35,810 bases of DNA. It comes from an uncultured Lachnospiraceae bacterium (GTDB taxonomy: Bacteria; Bacillota; Clostridia; Lachnospirales; Lachnospiraceae). Of this stretch, positions 1 through 10,193 are shown piece by piece (positions within the stretch are counted from its first letter, which is position 1; every line of letters starts with the position of its first letter). The DNA is taken from contig CANQTH010000026.1 in NCBI GenBank assembly GCA_947626795.1, positions 1-35,810 of the forward strand, read 5' to 3'. The notes under the pieces are model-generated. The model worked only from the letters and a program-made list of their open reading frames with translations. It was not told the DNA's origin and ran no database searches. Made by a program: the position numbers and the translations under genes.

Positions 1-1292
1 TCTCCCGGATCATCGACGCCCGGGTCGTCATCGCCCGGATCTTCTTCCTCCGGATCATCCGTACCCGGATCGCTCCCGCCGCCGATGGCCTCGAAAATAT
101 ATCCGTTCGCGTCCGCAAAACGCTCCGCCTCCGAACCTGTATATCCATAGATCACGTCCGGCGTCCAGGAGGACTGGGAGCCGATGGACGTCACGCTTGC
201 CGGAATCCTCACCGCGCCGATCCCGCTTCCGGTAAAGGCGTCCGCCTCGATCGTCGTGACGGAATCCGGGATCTCCAGGTTATAGACATACGGGCAATCG
301 CGGAACGCGCCGCTCCCGATCGTCGTGATGCTGCCTGGCAGAGCCAGAGAAGACTTCCCGATCGGGCAATACACAAGCTGGGTAAGCGAAGAATTGTAAA
401 CCGCCCCGTCCGAAGACGCGTAACTCCCATTCCCACTCTCCACGTTGATCTCCGTCAGGTTGTTACACCCGTCAAACGCGCTCAAGTCCATGGATGAAAC
501 GGAAGCCGGGATCGTAATGCTCGAAAGCCCGGAGCAATTTCCAAACGCCTGCGCGCCAATGCTCCCTACCGAACCTGGAATATCGATGCTTGAGAGGTTG
601 CCGCACCCGTAGAGCGTCAATTCCGGAATCGAGGACATCCCGCTGGAAAAGCTCACGCTGCCCAAGCTGCTGCAGCCCGCCAGCACGCCGCTCCCCATGG
701 ACGTCACGGACGATGGGAACGAAACCGAACCCAAGCTCACGCAATTGTTAAACGCGCCGCTCTCGATCGCCGTGACGCTGGATGGGATCTCGATCGAGCC
801 TAAGCTGCTGCAACCGTTGAACGCCTGCGAGCCGATGCTGCCCACCGAGCCGGGGATCGATACCGAAGGCAGGCTGCTGCAGCCCGCGAACGTGTCCGCC
901 GGGATCGCCGTAAGCCCGCCCGGAAGCTCCACATACCCCAGCGCGGAACATCCGTAAAACACGCCGCTTCCCATGCTCGCCGCCCCGCTGATCACAGCGG
1001 CGGCCAGCCCGGTGCAGCCGGAAAAGCAGTTGCTCCCTATGCTTGTGACATTAGCCGGGATCGTCACGCTGGAAATGCTCCCATTCCCCGCAAACGCGCC
1101 GTCGGCGATCGCCGTCGCCGTCGCCGGGATCACCACATCCCCGCCCGGCCCGTTGTACTGCGTGATCGTCGTCCCCTCCATAACGAACCCGCTGACATCT
1201 TCTTCCGCAAACGCCTGAGCCGCCGGGCTAAGCACGATCGCCATAGCCAGGGTCAGAGCCACGCCCAGGCATCTGCCAAACATTTTCTTCAT
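1..1292 (-). CDS. BspA-like leucine-rich repeat secreted protein (3' end outside window)
   Basis: The start is the ATG at 1290-1292, preceded by AAGGAGG about 7 nt upstream; the frame stays open to the window edge (about 430 codons). The N-terminus MKKMFGRCLGVALTLAMAIV followed by AQAFA-EE is a typical signal peptide. The body has about 12-13 LRR_5 (BspA/TpLRR) repeats of 22-23 residues of the form VTSIGSxAFxGCSSLxSVxIPxS. They end in a GYTGSEAERFADANGY cap, which commonly closes such arrays. The visible C-terminus is an acidic Asp/Pro/Gly linker (DPGTDDPEEEDPG...), which usually precedes a further domain or an anchor. The gene starts 31 bp after the sortase stop, so it is probably the third gene of that operon. 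Members of this family are surface or secreted adhesion-type proteins; the specific ligand is unknown. A sorting signal, if present, would lie beyond the left edge. Confidence 0.9.
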   Translation of the reverse strand, partial: MKKMFGRCLGVALTLAMAIVLSPAAQAFAEEDVSGFVMEGTTITQYNGPGGDVVIPATATAIADGAFAGNGSISSVTIPANVTSIGSNCFSGCTGLAAAVISGAASMGSGVFYGCSALGYVELPGGLTAIPADTFAGCSSLPSVSIPGSVGSIGSQAFNGCSSLGSIEIPSSVTAIESGAFNNCVSLGSVSFPSSVTSMGSGVLAGCSSLGSVSFSSGMSSIPELTLYGCGNLSSIDIPGSVGSIGAQAFGNCSGLSSITIPASVSSMDLSAFDGCNNLTEINVESGNGSYASSDGAVYNSSLTQLVYCPIGKSSLALPGSITTIGSGAFRDCPYVYNLEIPDSVTTIEADAFTGSGIGAVRIPASVTSIGSQSSWTPDVIYGYTGSEAERFADANGYIFEAIGGGSDPGTDDPEEEDPGDDDPGVDDPG

Positions 1293-1323
1293 CCTCTCGT
1301 CCTCCTTGAAATTTTGCTGTAAC

Positions 1324-2511
1324 TTACGGGGCGCATTTCTTCGCTACCAGGAACAGCCTGCCGTCTTCCGTATAATTGTTGCAGGTTGACAGCGTAAGCA
1401 ATCGATCCCCATACGAGGCGTCTATCTCCCCGCCCATGACATTCAGTTCCTTGATATTCCTGATATAACGGCGGAAAGCCTTCTTGTTCCCCGCCTCGAT
1501 GAAATCATAATAATGGAAGCCTTCTTCCTCCCCGCCCGCTTTCGACAGGCATACCGCGATGATCTCATACTCCGCTTTCTCGTAGATCGTATTGAATGTG
1601 ATCGTCTTATGCGCCTGCCAGAACGCTTTGTCCAGATACAGCTTCAAATTTCCGAACATCAGGCCGCTCTTCATGTTATGCCCGTAGACGATCAGGTTGT
1701 CGTCCTCCCCGTCGATGCGGTTCCGCGAATCCAGGAAGATCGACCCGTTGATATCCTCCGCGCCGTAAAAATCATGATCCAGATAAAAATCGCTGCTCTC
1801 AGGCACCGCCTGCAGGACCGGATAATCAATCCCTGTCCCCTCGATCGTGAGCCATCCGGCAAAATCAGCATTCTGGCTGTAGAGTTCCTCGTATTCCGGC
1901 AAAATCGTCGGCTCCTGCCCGCCTTCCTCCGCAGCTCCGCCTCCGGCCTCTTCTTCCTGCAGCATAGCCGCATGGATCTCATTGTCGACCGTCCCCGTCT
2001 GCGCCCGTACAGGCTCTTCTTCCTTATCCTTCTGCAGGGATTCCAACAGCCGCGCGGAGATCCAGTCGGACGCCACGGAAATCTCCTGCTCGTTCTTCAG
2101 TTCTTCCAGCTCCCGGGCTTTTTGCCTGTCATGGAACTCGCTCCCCAAAAACACCAGGAAGCAGACGACCGCGCCCGCCATGCAGATCGCGCCGAACACC
2201 TGCCCAAACGACAGCTTCCGAAGCCGTCGCATCAGGCTGTCGGGGAAGGAGGCGCCAGAAAGCGCCTTGTAATCTTCCGCCACCATATCGCTTAGGTAGA
2301 GCAGGTAATCGTCACCGATCACGCTCTTAAAAACAATCTTGCCCTCCCGGACCAGCGAATAGAGCTTCTGCGCCACCCCTGGCTCATTGATGTCCATTTT
2401 TTTGGAAATGCTCCGGATCTTTTCCACATCGTCCAGCGCTTCCCGGTATTTGTCATAGGAATCAAATTGGAATTTCCCAATGCAGTACACTCGTCTCATG
2501 ATGGCATCCAT
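1324..2511 (-). CDS. srtB: class B sortase with N-terminal cytoplasmic domain
   Basis: A 395-aa transpeptidase-type membrane protein expected to attach secreted proteins to peptidoglycan. Residues 208-392 form the sortase domain: catalytic His278 in YGHNM, Cys377 in TLSTCNNY and Arg385 in EDGRLFLV. The TLSTC motif with a helix-rich insertion (about 330-360) fits class B. Residues 103-123 are one transmembrane segment. Before it lies a roughly 95-residue, largely hydrophilic domain that must be cytoplasmic, longer than in classical SrtB; residues 125-205 are an acidic extracellular linker. Two in-frame starts are possible, ATG at 2511 or ATG at 2499; the AAGGA motif sits 1 nt before the first and 13 nt before the second, so the start is uncertain by four residues. 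It begins 18 bp after the 2473-aa gene, implying cotranscription. Confidence 0.93.
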   Translation of the reverse strand: MDAIMRRVYCIGKFQFDSYDKYREALDDVEKIRSISKKMDINEPGVAQKLYSLVREGKIVFKSVIGDDYLLYLSDMVAEDYKALSGASFPDSLMRRLRKLSFGQVFGAICMAGAVVCFLVFLGSEFHDRQKARELEELKNEQEISVASDWISARLLESLQKDKEEEPVRAQTGTVDNEIHAAMLQEEEAGGGAAEEGGQEPTILPEYEELYSQNADFAGWLTIEGTGIDYPVLQAVPESSDFYLDHDFYGAEDINGSIFLDSRNRIDGEDDNLIVYGHNMKSGLMFGNLKLYLDKAFWQAHKTITFNTIYEKAEYEIIAVCLSKAGGEEEGFHYYDFIEAGNKKAFRRYIRNIKELNVMGGEIDASYGDRLLTLSTCNNYTEDGRLFLVAKKCAP

Positions 2512-2529
2512 TTCCTTTCTTCCCCCAGC

Positions 2530-5500
2530 CTATTTCTTCTTGGCCCTGACCGATTTCGGGGATGAATAGCCGCTGACATAATTCTTGCCGCCGATCTTCT
2601 TGCATACGCAGACCTTGTAAAAATACTTCTTGCCCCCGGATGCTTTCTTATCGGTATAGGACGTTTTTTTCGACATCCCGATCTTTTTGTATTTCCCTTT
2701 TTTGCTCGTGCTGCGGTAGATCCAGTACGTCGTCGCCCCGCTTACCTTTTTCCACTTGAGCGTCACGCGCTTCGCTTTCTTGGACGAGATGCTCGTGATC
2801 TTCGTCGTCTTTAAGGACGTGGCCCCCTTCACTGACGTAAACGGGCTGTAATGGTATTCCCCATCCTTGATAACGAACGCCCTCACGCGGAAGGTATAAG
2901 CCTTTCCTGCCTTCAAGTTCCCAACGGATGCTTTTGTCACCGTATTCTTCCCAACCAGTGCCGCGCGCCTGTTGTTGGAATTGTAGATCTCATAGCCGCT
3001 TACCACGCTGTTCCGCTTCCAGGAGAGCGTCATGCTGTTGCTGCTGTATTTCGCGGCCTTCACCCCGGTCACTTTCGGCACCGTAATATTGAAGCTTACG
3101 ATCTTCGTCCCGGAATAATTCCCTTTCCCGAGGATATACAGCTCCGCCTTGCCCGGGCCGTCGTTTTTGTCGTACTGTACCGTATAATCGACGCCTTCCT
3201 GCAGCTCTGTGTTCCCATTCTTCACTTGGACGGACGGCGTCTTCTTTTTCTTGTCGTAGATCTGGTCGGCAATCTTCGTTGTCGTTGCACGGCTGATCGA
3301 CTGCGGCAGGATCTTAAAGGATACCTTCATCGTCCCGCTGTAAGTGCCGTTGCCCGTGATCGTGATGCTTCCGTCCCCGGCATTGATATTTTCGCCATAC
3401 TGCACGGTATAATCCGTGCCTACGCTCAGCAACTCGTCATTGTCCTTCAGGACGACTGCCGGGCGGATCGGCTCCCCGGTATACGTATACGCGGAAGCCA
3501 CTCCGTGAACCGTGATCTTGTCCGCATCGGAAAATTCCCGCGCGATCTCGAAGCTGACCGTCTTCTCTCCGCCGTACCATTTATCCGGCCCTGTGATGGC
3601 TGCGATCACGATCGTCGCCATCCCGCGCTCGATGTTGTTTCGGTACTCCAAAAGGTAATCCACGCCTTCTTCCAGCTTCTCCCCGGCAAAACTTACTTCT
3701 GGCTTCGGCATGATCGCGCTGCCCGTATACTGCTGGCGCGGGATGTCTTCCACTTCCGCCAGCTCTAAGTTCCCAAGAATCCGGAACGACGCCGTGATGC
3801 TCCCGGCATAATTGCCAATGCCTTCGATCGTCGCTTCCGCAGTCCCGACTCTCACGTTCTGGCTATAGGATATCTTGTAATCCCTGCCCCTTGCAAGCAC
3901 GCTGTCTATCTCCTCGGCCGCATTGCGGAACGCAAGCGATACGTCCGGCGTCACGCCCGCGCCTGTATAAAGCTGATCCTCGATCGTCCCTAATTCCATG
4001 CCGGCGGCTGCCACGCCGTCCGTCCCGATGCTCATCGGCTCGATCGTGAACGTCGCTACCGCGCTGCCTTCAAAATTGCCTGTGCCGATCACTTCCACAA
4101 CTGCGGACGTCCCTGCGTCCACATTGTTGCGATATTCCACCTCATAGTCGCCCCCTTCTTCCATCGGGATCGTCTTCTCTTCCCCGGACGGATTCCCGTC
4201 GCCCGCGCTGGAATCCGCCTTCTCAGAATCCTGGCTGTCCCGCACGACCAGAGATACGGACACTTTCGGCGTAAGCGGCTTGGTATTGTATGTCTGCGCC
4301 GGGATCTGCGCGATCCTAAACTCGCCCTTCGCAGGCAGGATGTCGAACGACGCTTCCCGCGTCCCGGCATAATTTCCCATCCCACGGATGGACGCAACGC
4401 CTTTCCCTGCGTCCGTATTGTCATGGCAGGAATCCGGCACAACTTCAAAATCCTTGCCTTCCTCTAACTTCGTCCCATCCTGGGCAGCCATCGTAAAGAC
4501 CGTCGTCAGCGGCTTCCCGGTATATACCTGGCTTTCGCCTTCCGCGATCAGGTCGTCTCCCGCGATGTCCGCAGGCTCGATCGTGAAGTTGACGGACAGC
4601 GTCCCCTCATATGAGCCTTTCCCCGTGATGATGGCTGTCGGCGCATCCTCGCCGCTGTCGGCTTTCGCCGCATTGACGTTGTTCTTGTACTCTACGTCAT
4701 AATCATCCTTCGTTAAGGTGATGATCTCGCCTTTCCTATTATAAGAGACTTCCACTTCCGGCTCCTGCGGCTGGCGGTTGAACACTGCCGTCCCCTTAAC
4801 CGTGACCTTCATGCTGCTGTCAAGCTGCTTCCTTGCGATCCGGAACCAGAACGTCTTGCTGCCAGTATAATTGCTGCCGTCCAGCGCCTTGACCACGACG
4901 CCCGCCTTCTCTGTGTCTGTGGAAATCCTGTCGTTATTGACATACTCAACGACATAATCCCGGTTCGGGGCCATTGCGTTGCCATGGTTCTTCACGACGA
5001 TCTCCGGAACCACTTCCTTGCCGTTGTATATATACACGGCCTCCCCATCTTCCGTCTCGCTGTCCTTGTCGACGAAATCCACGGTAATGTCGTCCTCATC
5101 CTCGGAAAGATCCTTCGGTATGATGTTGTAATAACGCTTTACGACGCCTTTGTAATAACCAATCCCCAAAACTACCACAAACGGCCTTGCCGCGACGTCC
5201 TCCGCGTCCATGCTCGCCACATTGACATTGTTCCGGCTGACTTCGCCGTCATAGCCATATTTCGCTTTACACTCCGCCTTGTTCGCCTCTGTCACAATGA
5301 CAAAGTCCTGACGCTCCCCGTCTTTCGGGATGTTCTCCGACCCAACGAGGATATACGGTTCATCCGTTTCTTCGCACAGCATCCCGGAAATATCGTTGAA
5401 TTTCAGATCCGGGTAAATTTCCTGCATCGCATAGGGAACGTTCACATCGTAATCCAGCGTCATGTAAACCGGCTTTTCCTTATTCGCTTCCTCGATGCTC

Positions 5501-8500
5501 GCCATGATGCCAAAGGTCTTCGTATAGCTGCCGATATAGTTGCCGCCCTCTTTTGCGTTGATGATGACCTTCGCCTGTCCAATCTTCGTATTGTCCTTGT
5601 AAGTGATGGTATAATCCTGGTTCTCCACCAGAAGCGTCTTGTCGTCCGCCGTCCTGCACCATACGACGACGATCGCGTTCTCATCCTTCTTTGGGTTCAC
5701 GGCGTCCTTCGGGAACCAGATCTCATTTCCGGTATAATCGTACACATCGTTCTCTATGCCTGCGATCTTTACCAGGTTATCCACGGTCGCTTCCTCGATT
5801 ACCCGCGGATTGATCTGAAACTTCATTGAAAATTCGCCGCAGTAATTCCCCGTGTAATTGCCATCCGCATCCTTTTTCGCCGTTACGGTGACAGTCGGCG
5901 TTAAGCGGCGTTCTTTTGCAACGTCGTCCTCCGCGTACTCATAGACATTTATATTGCTCGTCGCCGAAACCACATAGTCATACCCCGACTCCGGCAAGGC
6001 TTCCCCCGCCTTCTGCACGGTCTTCGCAAGCGCGACGCCATTGCAGGACACCGTCAGATCCGGGATGATCTCAGCCCCGGTATATTCATACCCTTCCGCT
6101 ATCAGCCCCTGAACATCCAAAAGCGGATCCTTCACCTCCGTTATCCCATCAATAGCATTCGTGATATCGCGCTGGCGGATCAGGAACGACGCTTCCTTAC
6201 TATTCACAAAATCCCCGGAAGGCACGCCATCTTTGCCTGTCAATGCCTGAACCGTTACCCTTGCAACCGACCTTCCCGGAAGAAGGCTACCCTCTTTATC
6301 CGCATTAGCGTTCTCGTTGTTTTCATATATAAGCTGGTAATCGGTTGCCTCAAGGATACGCGTCTCAATCGTCTCGCCCTGATGCCGCAGGGTATATGTC
6401 ACCGTGACCGCAGGTTCGCTCACACTTTTTCCACCTTTTGTCGGCGTATAAATGCAATCTCCCACCTTGACGTCGGCATTGCTCAGATCGCCATAAATGC
6501 GGAACGTCTCGGAAACCGATCCCGCAAAATTCCCTTTCCCGGTAATGGTCACGCTCGCCTGCCCAAGCGTCGTGTTATTCTCATAAGATACTTCATACTC
6601 ATCCGGCGTCAGCATCCTTGGCTCGCCCAATTCCCCGGTCATTTCATTATAAGGAGTATACTGCACCTGGAGCTTTTTCTGAACGACCGCCCATGCCCCC
6701 GCCGCGTTTTGCTCAAGAGCCGCGCTTGCGTCCGCGCCTTCCGCCTGGGCTGCAAGCTCATCCCAGACTACGTCTTCCACGTTCAAGATCTCAACCTTGC
6801 TGCCATCCTTATGCTGCTCATCAATCTGATACGGCGTGATCTCGTATCCGGCGCTGCAGAAGCCTTCATAATTAGGCGCAGCCCCGCTGATCTGGATGCT
6901 GTACTTCCCGACGTCGGTCGGAGACGGCTCCTCGACAAGCTCTTCCCCGCCCTCTGCCTGCGCTACGCGATAATAGCTTAATGTATAGTTTTCCGGGGAC
7001 GTCAGTGCCACGCCATTATGCGTGATATCCGCCGCAGCCAAGATCGGATACCCGGAATATACGTAGCTTTCTTTCACCTTGGCGTTGTAATGGTTCTCTT
7101 CCAGATCGTCCGTCGAAAGGTTCAGCGGGCGGATGTCAAATTCCACGTAAGCGTCGCTCCGATAATCACCCATCCCCTCAATCTGAACGGAAGCCCGCTT
7201 CCCATATCCAAGGGTCACATCCGTATTGTCAATCCCGCTTTCCGTATCAAACCGATAATCCTTACCTTCTTCCAAAGCCTTCCCGTTAAACGTGACTTTC
7301 ACATTCTTCGGCGTAAGCGGCTTCGTCGTGTAAATCTCCGGGTCTCCCACTTCGATCCGCGTATAACCCGGGCTCTGATTGTAGTCGTCCAAAAATCCCT
7401 TGATCGTGTAGGTCACGCGCTTCGTCCCGCTGTAATTCCCCACGCCTTCAATCTCAGCCCAGACTTCCCCAACGTTCACGTAATCATCGCATCCCCAGTT
7501 GATGCGGTATTCCGCAGCTTTCCCGCCTTCTACCACAGTCGCTTCGTCCTGAAGCACGATCCCGTCGAACAGCACTGCGAACGCAGGCTTTTTCTCCGTA
7601 TTGTCAAATTTGTAGAACCGCTCGTCCGCCGTAGATCCATTCCCAACAAACTGATACCTTGCGGCGTCCATCCCGTCCGCCTCCACGGACAGGCGGCTTT
7701 CATTTGAAATGTCGCGCGCCAGGATCTCAAACGTCGTGCTTGTCATCCCGACGTAATTCCCCGTGCCTTCGATCTGGATTGTCGCCGTCCCGACGTTGAT
7801 GTTATCAATGTAAGTCAGCGTGTAATCACTCTCATGCAGCGGCGTCTTATCCAGGCTGCTGTAAAGGATCTCCGGCTTCGGCTCCAGCGTCGTCCCGTTA
7901 TACTCGATCGCCGCGATCGGCTCTATCCTGACGGCCTTGATGTCGCGCGGCGTGATCGTGAACGTCCGATGAAGGGAACCTTTGTAATTTCCCTTCCCGT
8001 TGATCGTCACCTGCACCGGGCTGTCCGTCACATTCTTCGGCTCCATCGGCGCATATACCACTTCATAATCCGATATGCCGTCCAAGGTCTCCGTGTCAAT
8101 GCATCGGATGCTGAACTTCTGTTCTAATACTCTCCCGGTATATTCCATCGTGTCCTGGAAATTCGTAAGGACAGTGTTCTCGTCCGTCAGTTCATATTGA
8201 TCAATGACAAACGAGATTTCCTGGGACGTGCCTGTATAATTTCCCATTCCTTCCGCCCATACGTACGCCGTCCCAACGTCCTCGTTGTCGCGGTATTTCA
8301 ACGTGCCGTCATAATCTACGCCTGCCTGCAGCTCCCGCGTCTGTCCTGCCACGCCGACGCCCTGGAGCGTATGCACCAGTTTTACCTCTACCGTCTGTGC
8401 GCGGCCGTTATAAGTATGCGTCGCAGACGGGTCTGCCAGCTCAATATGGATGCTGCCGTCCGAAAGATCCAGCGGAGCGACCGTAAACTTCTTCTCCACC

Positions 8501-9951
8501 GTGCCGCCCAAGAGCTTCCCGCCCTCGACCGGAGACACCTTGATGGAATATGTCCCGGCGTCTACGCCTACCGTTCCTTCCTCATAAGAAACCTCGTAAT
8601 CAACGCCTTCCTGATATTCCGCGCCTTCGCCGCCTGTTACCTTTACGTCCTTCAGCGCCTTCTGAACCCAATCTGTCACTCCGTCATACCTATAGGACGA
8701 TGTGTCCAGCTCAACCATATCATCTCTCAGAACCGGAGCTGTGATCGTATAATAAACCACGCGTATGCCTTTGTACTTGCCATCATTGGCATTTGCCTGG
8801 ATAACAAAGGACGCCTGGTCTTTTCCTTCCGACACTGCATCGTCATTCTCAAAAGACCCTTCCACGATCGTATAATCTTCCCCGTATTTCAGTTCCCATT
8901 TTTCCGGGTCGTCCGCATAATCCGGATCCTTTACATGAATATCCTCACTTGTCGGGCGCGTCTTCTTGCCCGCTCCGGCATATGGAATGGAAATTGGGTC
9001 TACCGTAATCCTCTCCGCCGCTTTATAATGCGTGTCGTCAATCTGCTTTGTGATAGAAAACTCTTGTTCTTCTGATTTTAATTGGGTATACCTCCCGAGT
9101 CCTTCAATCCAGACCTTTGCCGTACCTGCGCGAGCATTATCGTCATACTTGATCTCATACTCCTCCGGCTGCAGCGGCGTTTCCTTGTACTTCACATCTG
9201 TCACATAATTATCCACAGTCACCGGAATGTCTTTTCCGACATACGGGACAGACGTCCTTCCCAAATGGAACGTCAGATTCTGTGGCTCAAGGATCTCGAT
9301 TGGGAACGTCTTCGTCACCGTCCCCTGATAATTCCCAACCCCATGCACAATAAGAGTGCCAATTCCTTGTCCATTGTCTCCAGACGCATCATCCGCGGAT
9401 GCGTCGACTGTTACCTCATATGTATAATCCGTTCCTTTCACCAAGCCCTTCATTGGGATCGTATGCTTGCTGTCCGTATCCGTTATGACGACATCGCTAT
9501 CTTGGACCACAAGGTTCGGATTTACACCTTTTACCATTGCCTTTCCCGTAATGTCCGCAATGCTGCACTCGCTGATGTCCTTAGGAACGATCACGAACAG
9601 CGTCGTCGCGCTGCCCGTATATCCCAGTTCTCTCCTTCCTGTCACAGTCAACATGACGCGCCCCGCCTCTGTTGGATTTTGGGGCGTATATCTCACTTCA
9701 TAGCATAAGGGATCTGTAACCTCCACTCGACCGCCTGTCTTATTATCTATGCCGCTTACCTTAAGCTCCGGCATGATCGGTGCTCCTGCGTCATACGTGG
9801 CGATCTGCTTCCCGTCTTTTATCTCTACCTCATCGATCGTGACATCGACGTCCGCCGCATATGCCGTAAACCCCGTCAGATCCACCAATCCGGCAACCAT
9901 GCATAAACTTAGGAGCCAAGCTATTGCCCTTCTGGCCGCATCTCTCTTCAT
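2530..9951 (-). CDS. giant secreted protein with about 24 MBG/Ig-like repeats and two Fn3 domains
   Basis: 2473 aa. GGGAGGG lies 8 nt before the ATG. A signal peptide occupies residues 1-33 (WLLSLCMVAGLV...AYA-AD). Roughly 24 degenerate repeats of 75-110 residues follow. Each has a YTGKPLTP-type entry strand, a middle EEGxDYxVxYxNN motif, and a closing GKGNYTGT...FxI strand; this resembles the MBG/YDG-type Ig-like modules of clostridial surface proteins. The last 190 or so residues form two fibronectin type III-like domains rich in Lys and Ser and end SVRAKKK. There is no LPXTG-type motif and no C-terminal hydrophobic anchor, so attachment is unexplained. Repeat-to-repeat identity is moderate, indicating an old array. 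The likely role is a long fibrous surface or matrix protein, inferred from architecture only. It is first in a three-gene operon with the sortase and the LRR gene. Confidence 0.9.
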   Translation of the reverse strand: MKRDAARRAIAWLLSLCMVAGLVDLTGFTAYAADVDVTIDEVEIKDGKQIATYDAGAPIMPELKVSGIDNKTGGRVEVTDPLCYEVRYTPQNPTEAGRVMLTVTGRRELGYTGSATTLFVIVPKDISECSIADITGKAMVKGVNPNLVVQDSDVVITDTDSKHTIPMKGLVKGTDYTYEVTVDASADDASGDNGQGIGTLIVHGVGNYQGTVTKTFPIEILEPQNLTFHLGRTSVPYVGKDIPVTVDNYVTDVKYKETPLQPEEYEIKYDDNARAGTAKVWIEGLGRYTQLKSEEQEFSITKQIDDTHYKAAERITVDPISIPYAGAGKKTRPTSEDIHVKDPDYADDPEKWELKYGEDYTIVEGSFENDDAVSEGKDQASFVIQANANDGKYKGIRVVYYTITAPVLRDDMVELDTSSYRYDGVTDWVQKALKDVKVTGGEGAEYQEGVDYEVSYEEGTVGVDAGTYSIKVSPVEGGKLLGGTVEKKFTVAPLDLSDGSIHIELADPSATHTYNGRAQTVEVKLVHTLQGVGVAGQTRELQAGVDYDGTLKYRDNEDVGTAYVWAEGMGNYTGTSQEISFVIDQYELTDENTVLTNFQDTMEYTGRVLEQKFSIRCIDTETLDGISDYEVVYAPMEPKNVTDSPVQVTINGKGNYKGSLHRTFTITPRDIKAVRIEPIAAIEYNGTTLEPKPEILYSSLDKTPLHESDYTLTYIDNINVGTATIQIEGTGNYVGMTSTTFEILARDISNESRLSVEADGMDAARYQFVGNGSTADERFYKFDNTEKKPAFAVLFDGIVLQDEATVVEGGKAAEYRINWGCDDYVNVGEVWAEIEGVGNYSGTKRVTYTIKGFLDDYNQSPGYTRIEVGDPEIYTTKPLTPKNVKVTFNGKALEEGKDYRFDTESGIDNTDVTLGYGKRASVQIEGMGDYRSDAYVEFDIRPLNLSTDDLEENHYNAKVKESYVYSGYPILAAADITHNGVALTSPENYTLSYYRVAQAEGGEELVEEPSPTDVGKYSIQISGAAPNYEGFCSAGYEITPYQIDEQHKDGSKVEILNVEDVVWDELAAQAEGADASAALEQNAAGAWAVVQKKLQVQYTPYNEMTGELGEPRMLTPDEYEVSYENNTTLGQASVTITGKGNFAGSVSETFRIYGDLSNADVKVGDCIYTPTKGGKSVSEPAVTVTYTLRHQGETIETRILEATDYQLIYENNENANADKEGSLLPGRSVARVTVQALTGKDGVPSGDFVNSKEASFLIRQRDITNAIDGITEVKDPLLDVQGLIAEGYEYTGAEIIPDLTVSCNGVALAKTVQKAGEALPESGYDYVVSATSNINVYEYAEDDVAKERRLTPTVTVTAKKDADGNYTGNYCGEFSMKFQINPRVIEEATVDNLVKIAGIENDVYDYTGNEIWFPKDAVNPKKDENAIVVVWCRTADDKTLLVENQDYTITYKDNTKIGQAKVIINAKEGGNYIGSYTKTFGIMASIEEANKEKPVYMTLDYDVNVPYAMQEIYPDLKFNDISGMLCEETDEPYILVGSENIPKDGERQDFVIVTEANKAECKAKYGYDGEVSRNNVNVASMDAEDVAARPFVVVLGIGYYKGVVKRYYNIIPKDLSEDEDDITVDFVDKDSETEDGEAVYIYNGKEVVPEIVVKNHGNAMAPNRDYVVEYVNNDRISTDTEKAGVVVKALDGSNYTGSKTFWFRIARKQLDSSMKVTVKGTAVFNRQPQEPEVEVSYNRKGEIITLTKDDYDVEYKNNVNAAKADSGEDAPTAIITGKGSYEGTLSVNFTIEPADIAGDDLIAEGESQVYTGKPLTTVFTMAAQDGTKLEEGKDFEVVPDSCHDNTDAGKGVASIRGMGNYAGTREASFDILPAKGEFRIAQIPAQTYNTKPLTPKVSVSLVVRDSQDSEKADSSAGDGNPSGEEKTIPMEEGGDYEVEYRNNVDAGTSAVVEVIGTGNFEGSAVATFTIEPMSIGTDGVAAAGMELGTIEDQLYTGAGVTPDVSLAFRNAAEEIDSVLARGRDYKISYSQNVRVGTAEATIEGIGNYAGSITASFRILGNLELAEVEDIPRQQYTGSAIMPKPEVSFAGEKLEEGVDYLLEYRNNIERGMATIVIAAITGPDKWYGGEKTVSFEIAREFSDADKITVHGVASAYTYTGEPIRPAVVLKDNDELLSVGTDYTVQYGENINAGDGSITITGNGTYSGTMKVSFKILPQSISRATTTKIADQIYDKKKKTPSVQVKNGNTELQEGVDYTVQYDKNDGPGKAELYILGKGNYSGTKIVSFNITVPKVTGVKAAKYSSNSMTLSWKRNSVVSGYEIYNSNNRRAALVGKNTVTKASVGNLKAGKAYTFRVRAFVIKDGEYHYSPFTSVKGATSLKTTKITSISSKKAKRVTLKWKKVSGATTYWIYRSTSKKGKYKKIGMSKKTSYTDKKASGGKKYFYKVCVCKKIGGKNYVSGYSSPKSVRAKKK

Positions 9952-10079
9952 AGTCCATTCCCTCCCTGCCTGATTTTCGCATTATCGTTCGTTTCGTTTA
10001 TAGATTTTTCGGCATTTTTACTACAAAAAATAATAGTCCGCGCCTTATTTTTTATGCTTCCGACATTTCACTAGCTTTA

Positions 10080-10108
10080 AGTATAGCATAGATTTCCCGA
10101 TATTACAA
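10080..10108 (-). promoter_or_regulatory. sigma-A-type promoter of the giant repeat protein operon
   Basis: Read on the minus strand, a -35 TTGTAA (10103-10108) and a -10 TATACT (10080-10085) are separated by exactly 17 bp. A TGC immediately upstream of the -10 gives an extended -10. The implied start near 10073 leaves a roughly 120-nt AT-rich 5' UTR with no riboswitch I recognise. Confidence 0.7.
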
Positions 10109-10193
10109 TTATTTCTTGCAAGAGTTCCTGGATCCCCGGGAAGAAATAACAGCCGTTACAGTTCGCTGGTCAACCCGTGAACTCTGACGAAAC

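Noticed and set aside
209-1218. Small plus- and minus-strand frames over the left-edge LRR gene
   Set aside because: The minus-strand frame from 1292 gives a signal peptide and regular LRR_5 repeats through to the edge; the others are alternative-frame readings of those repeats.
2851-9708. Long plus-strand open frames antisense to the giant repeat gene (up to about 305 codons)
   Set aside because: They track the codon structure of the repeated gene on the other strand, are Arg/His/Ile-rich without domains, and lack ribosome binding sites. They are shadows caused by repeat composition.
9952-10079. Possible c-di-GMP or other riboswitch in the giant gene leader
   Set aside because: The roughly 120-nt AT-rich leader lacks the conserved cores of the riboswitch classes I can recall and shows no convincing multi-stem fold.
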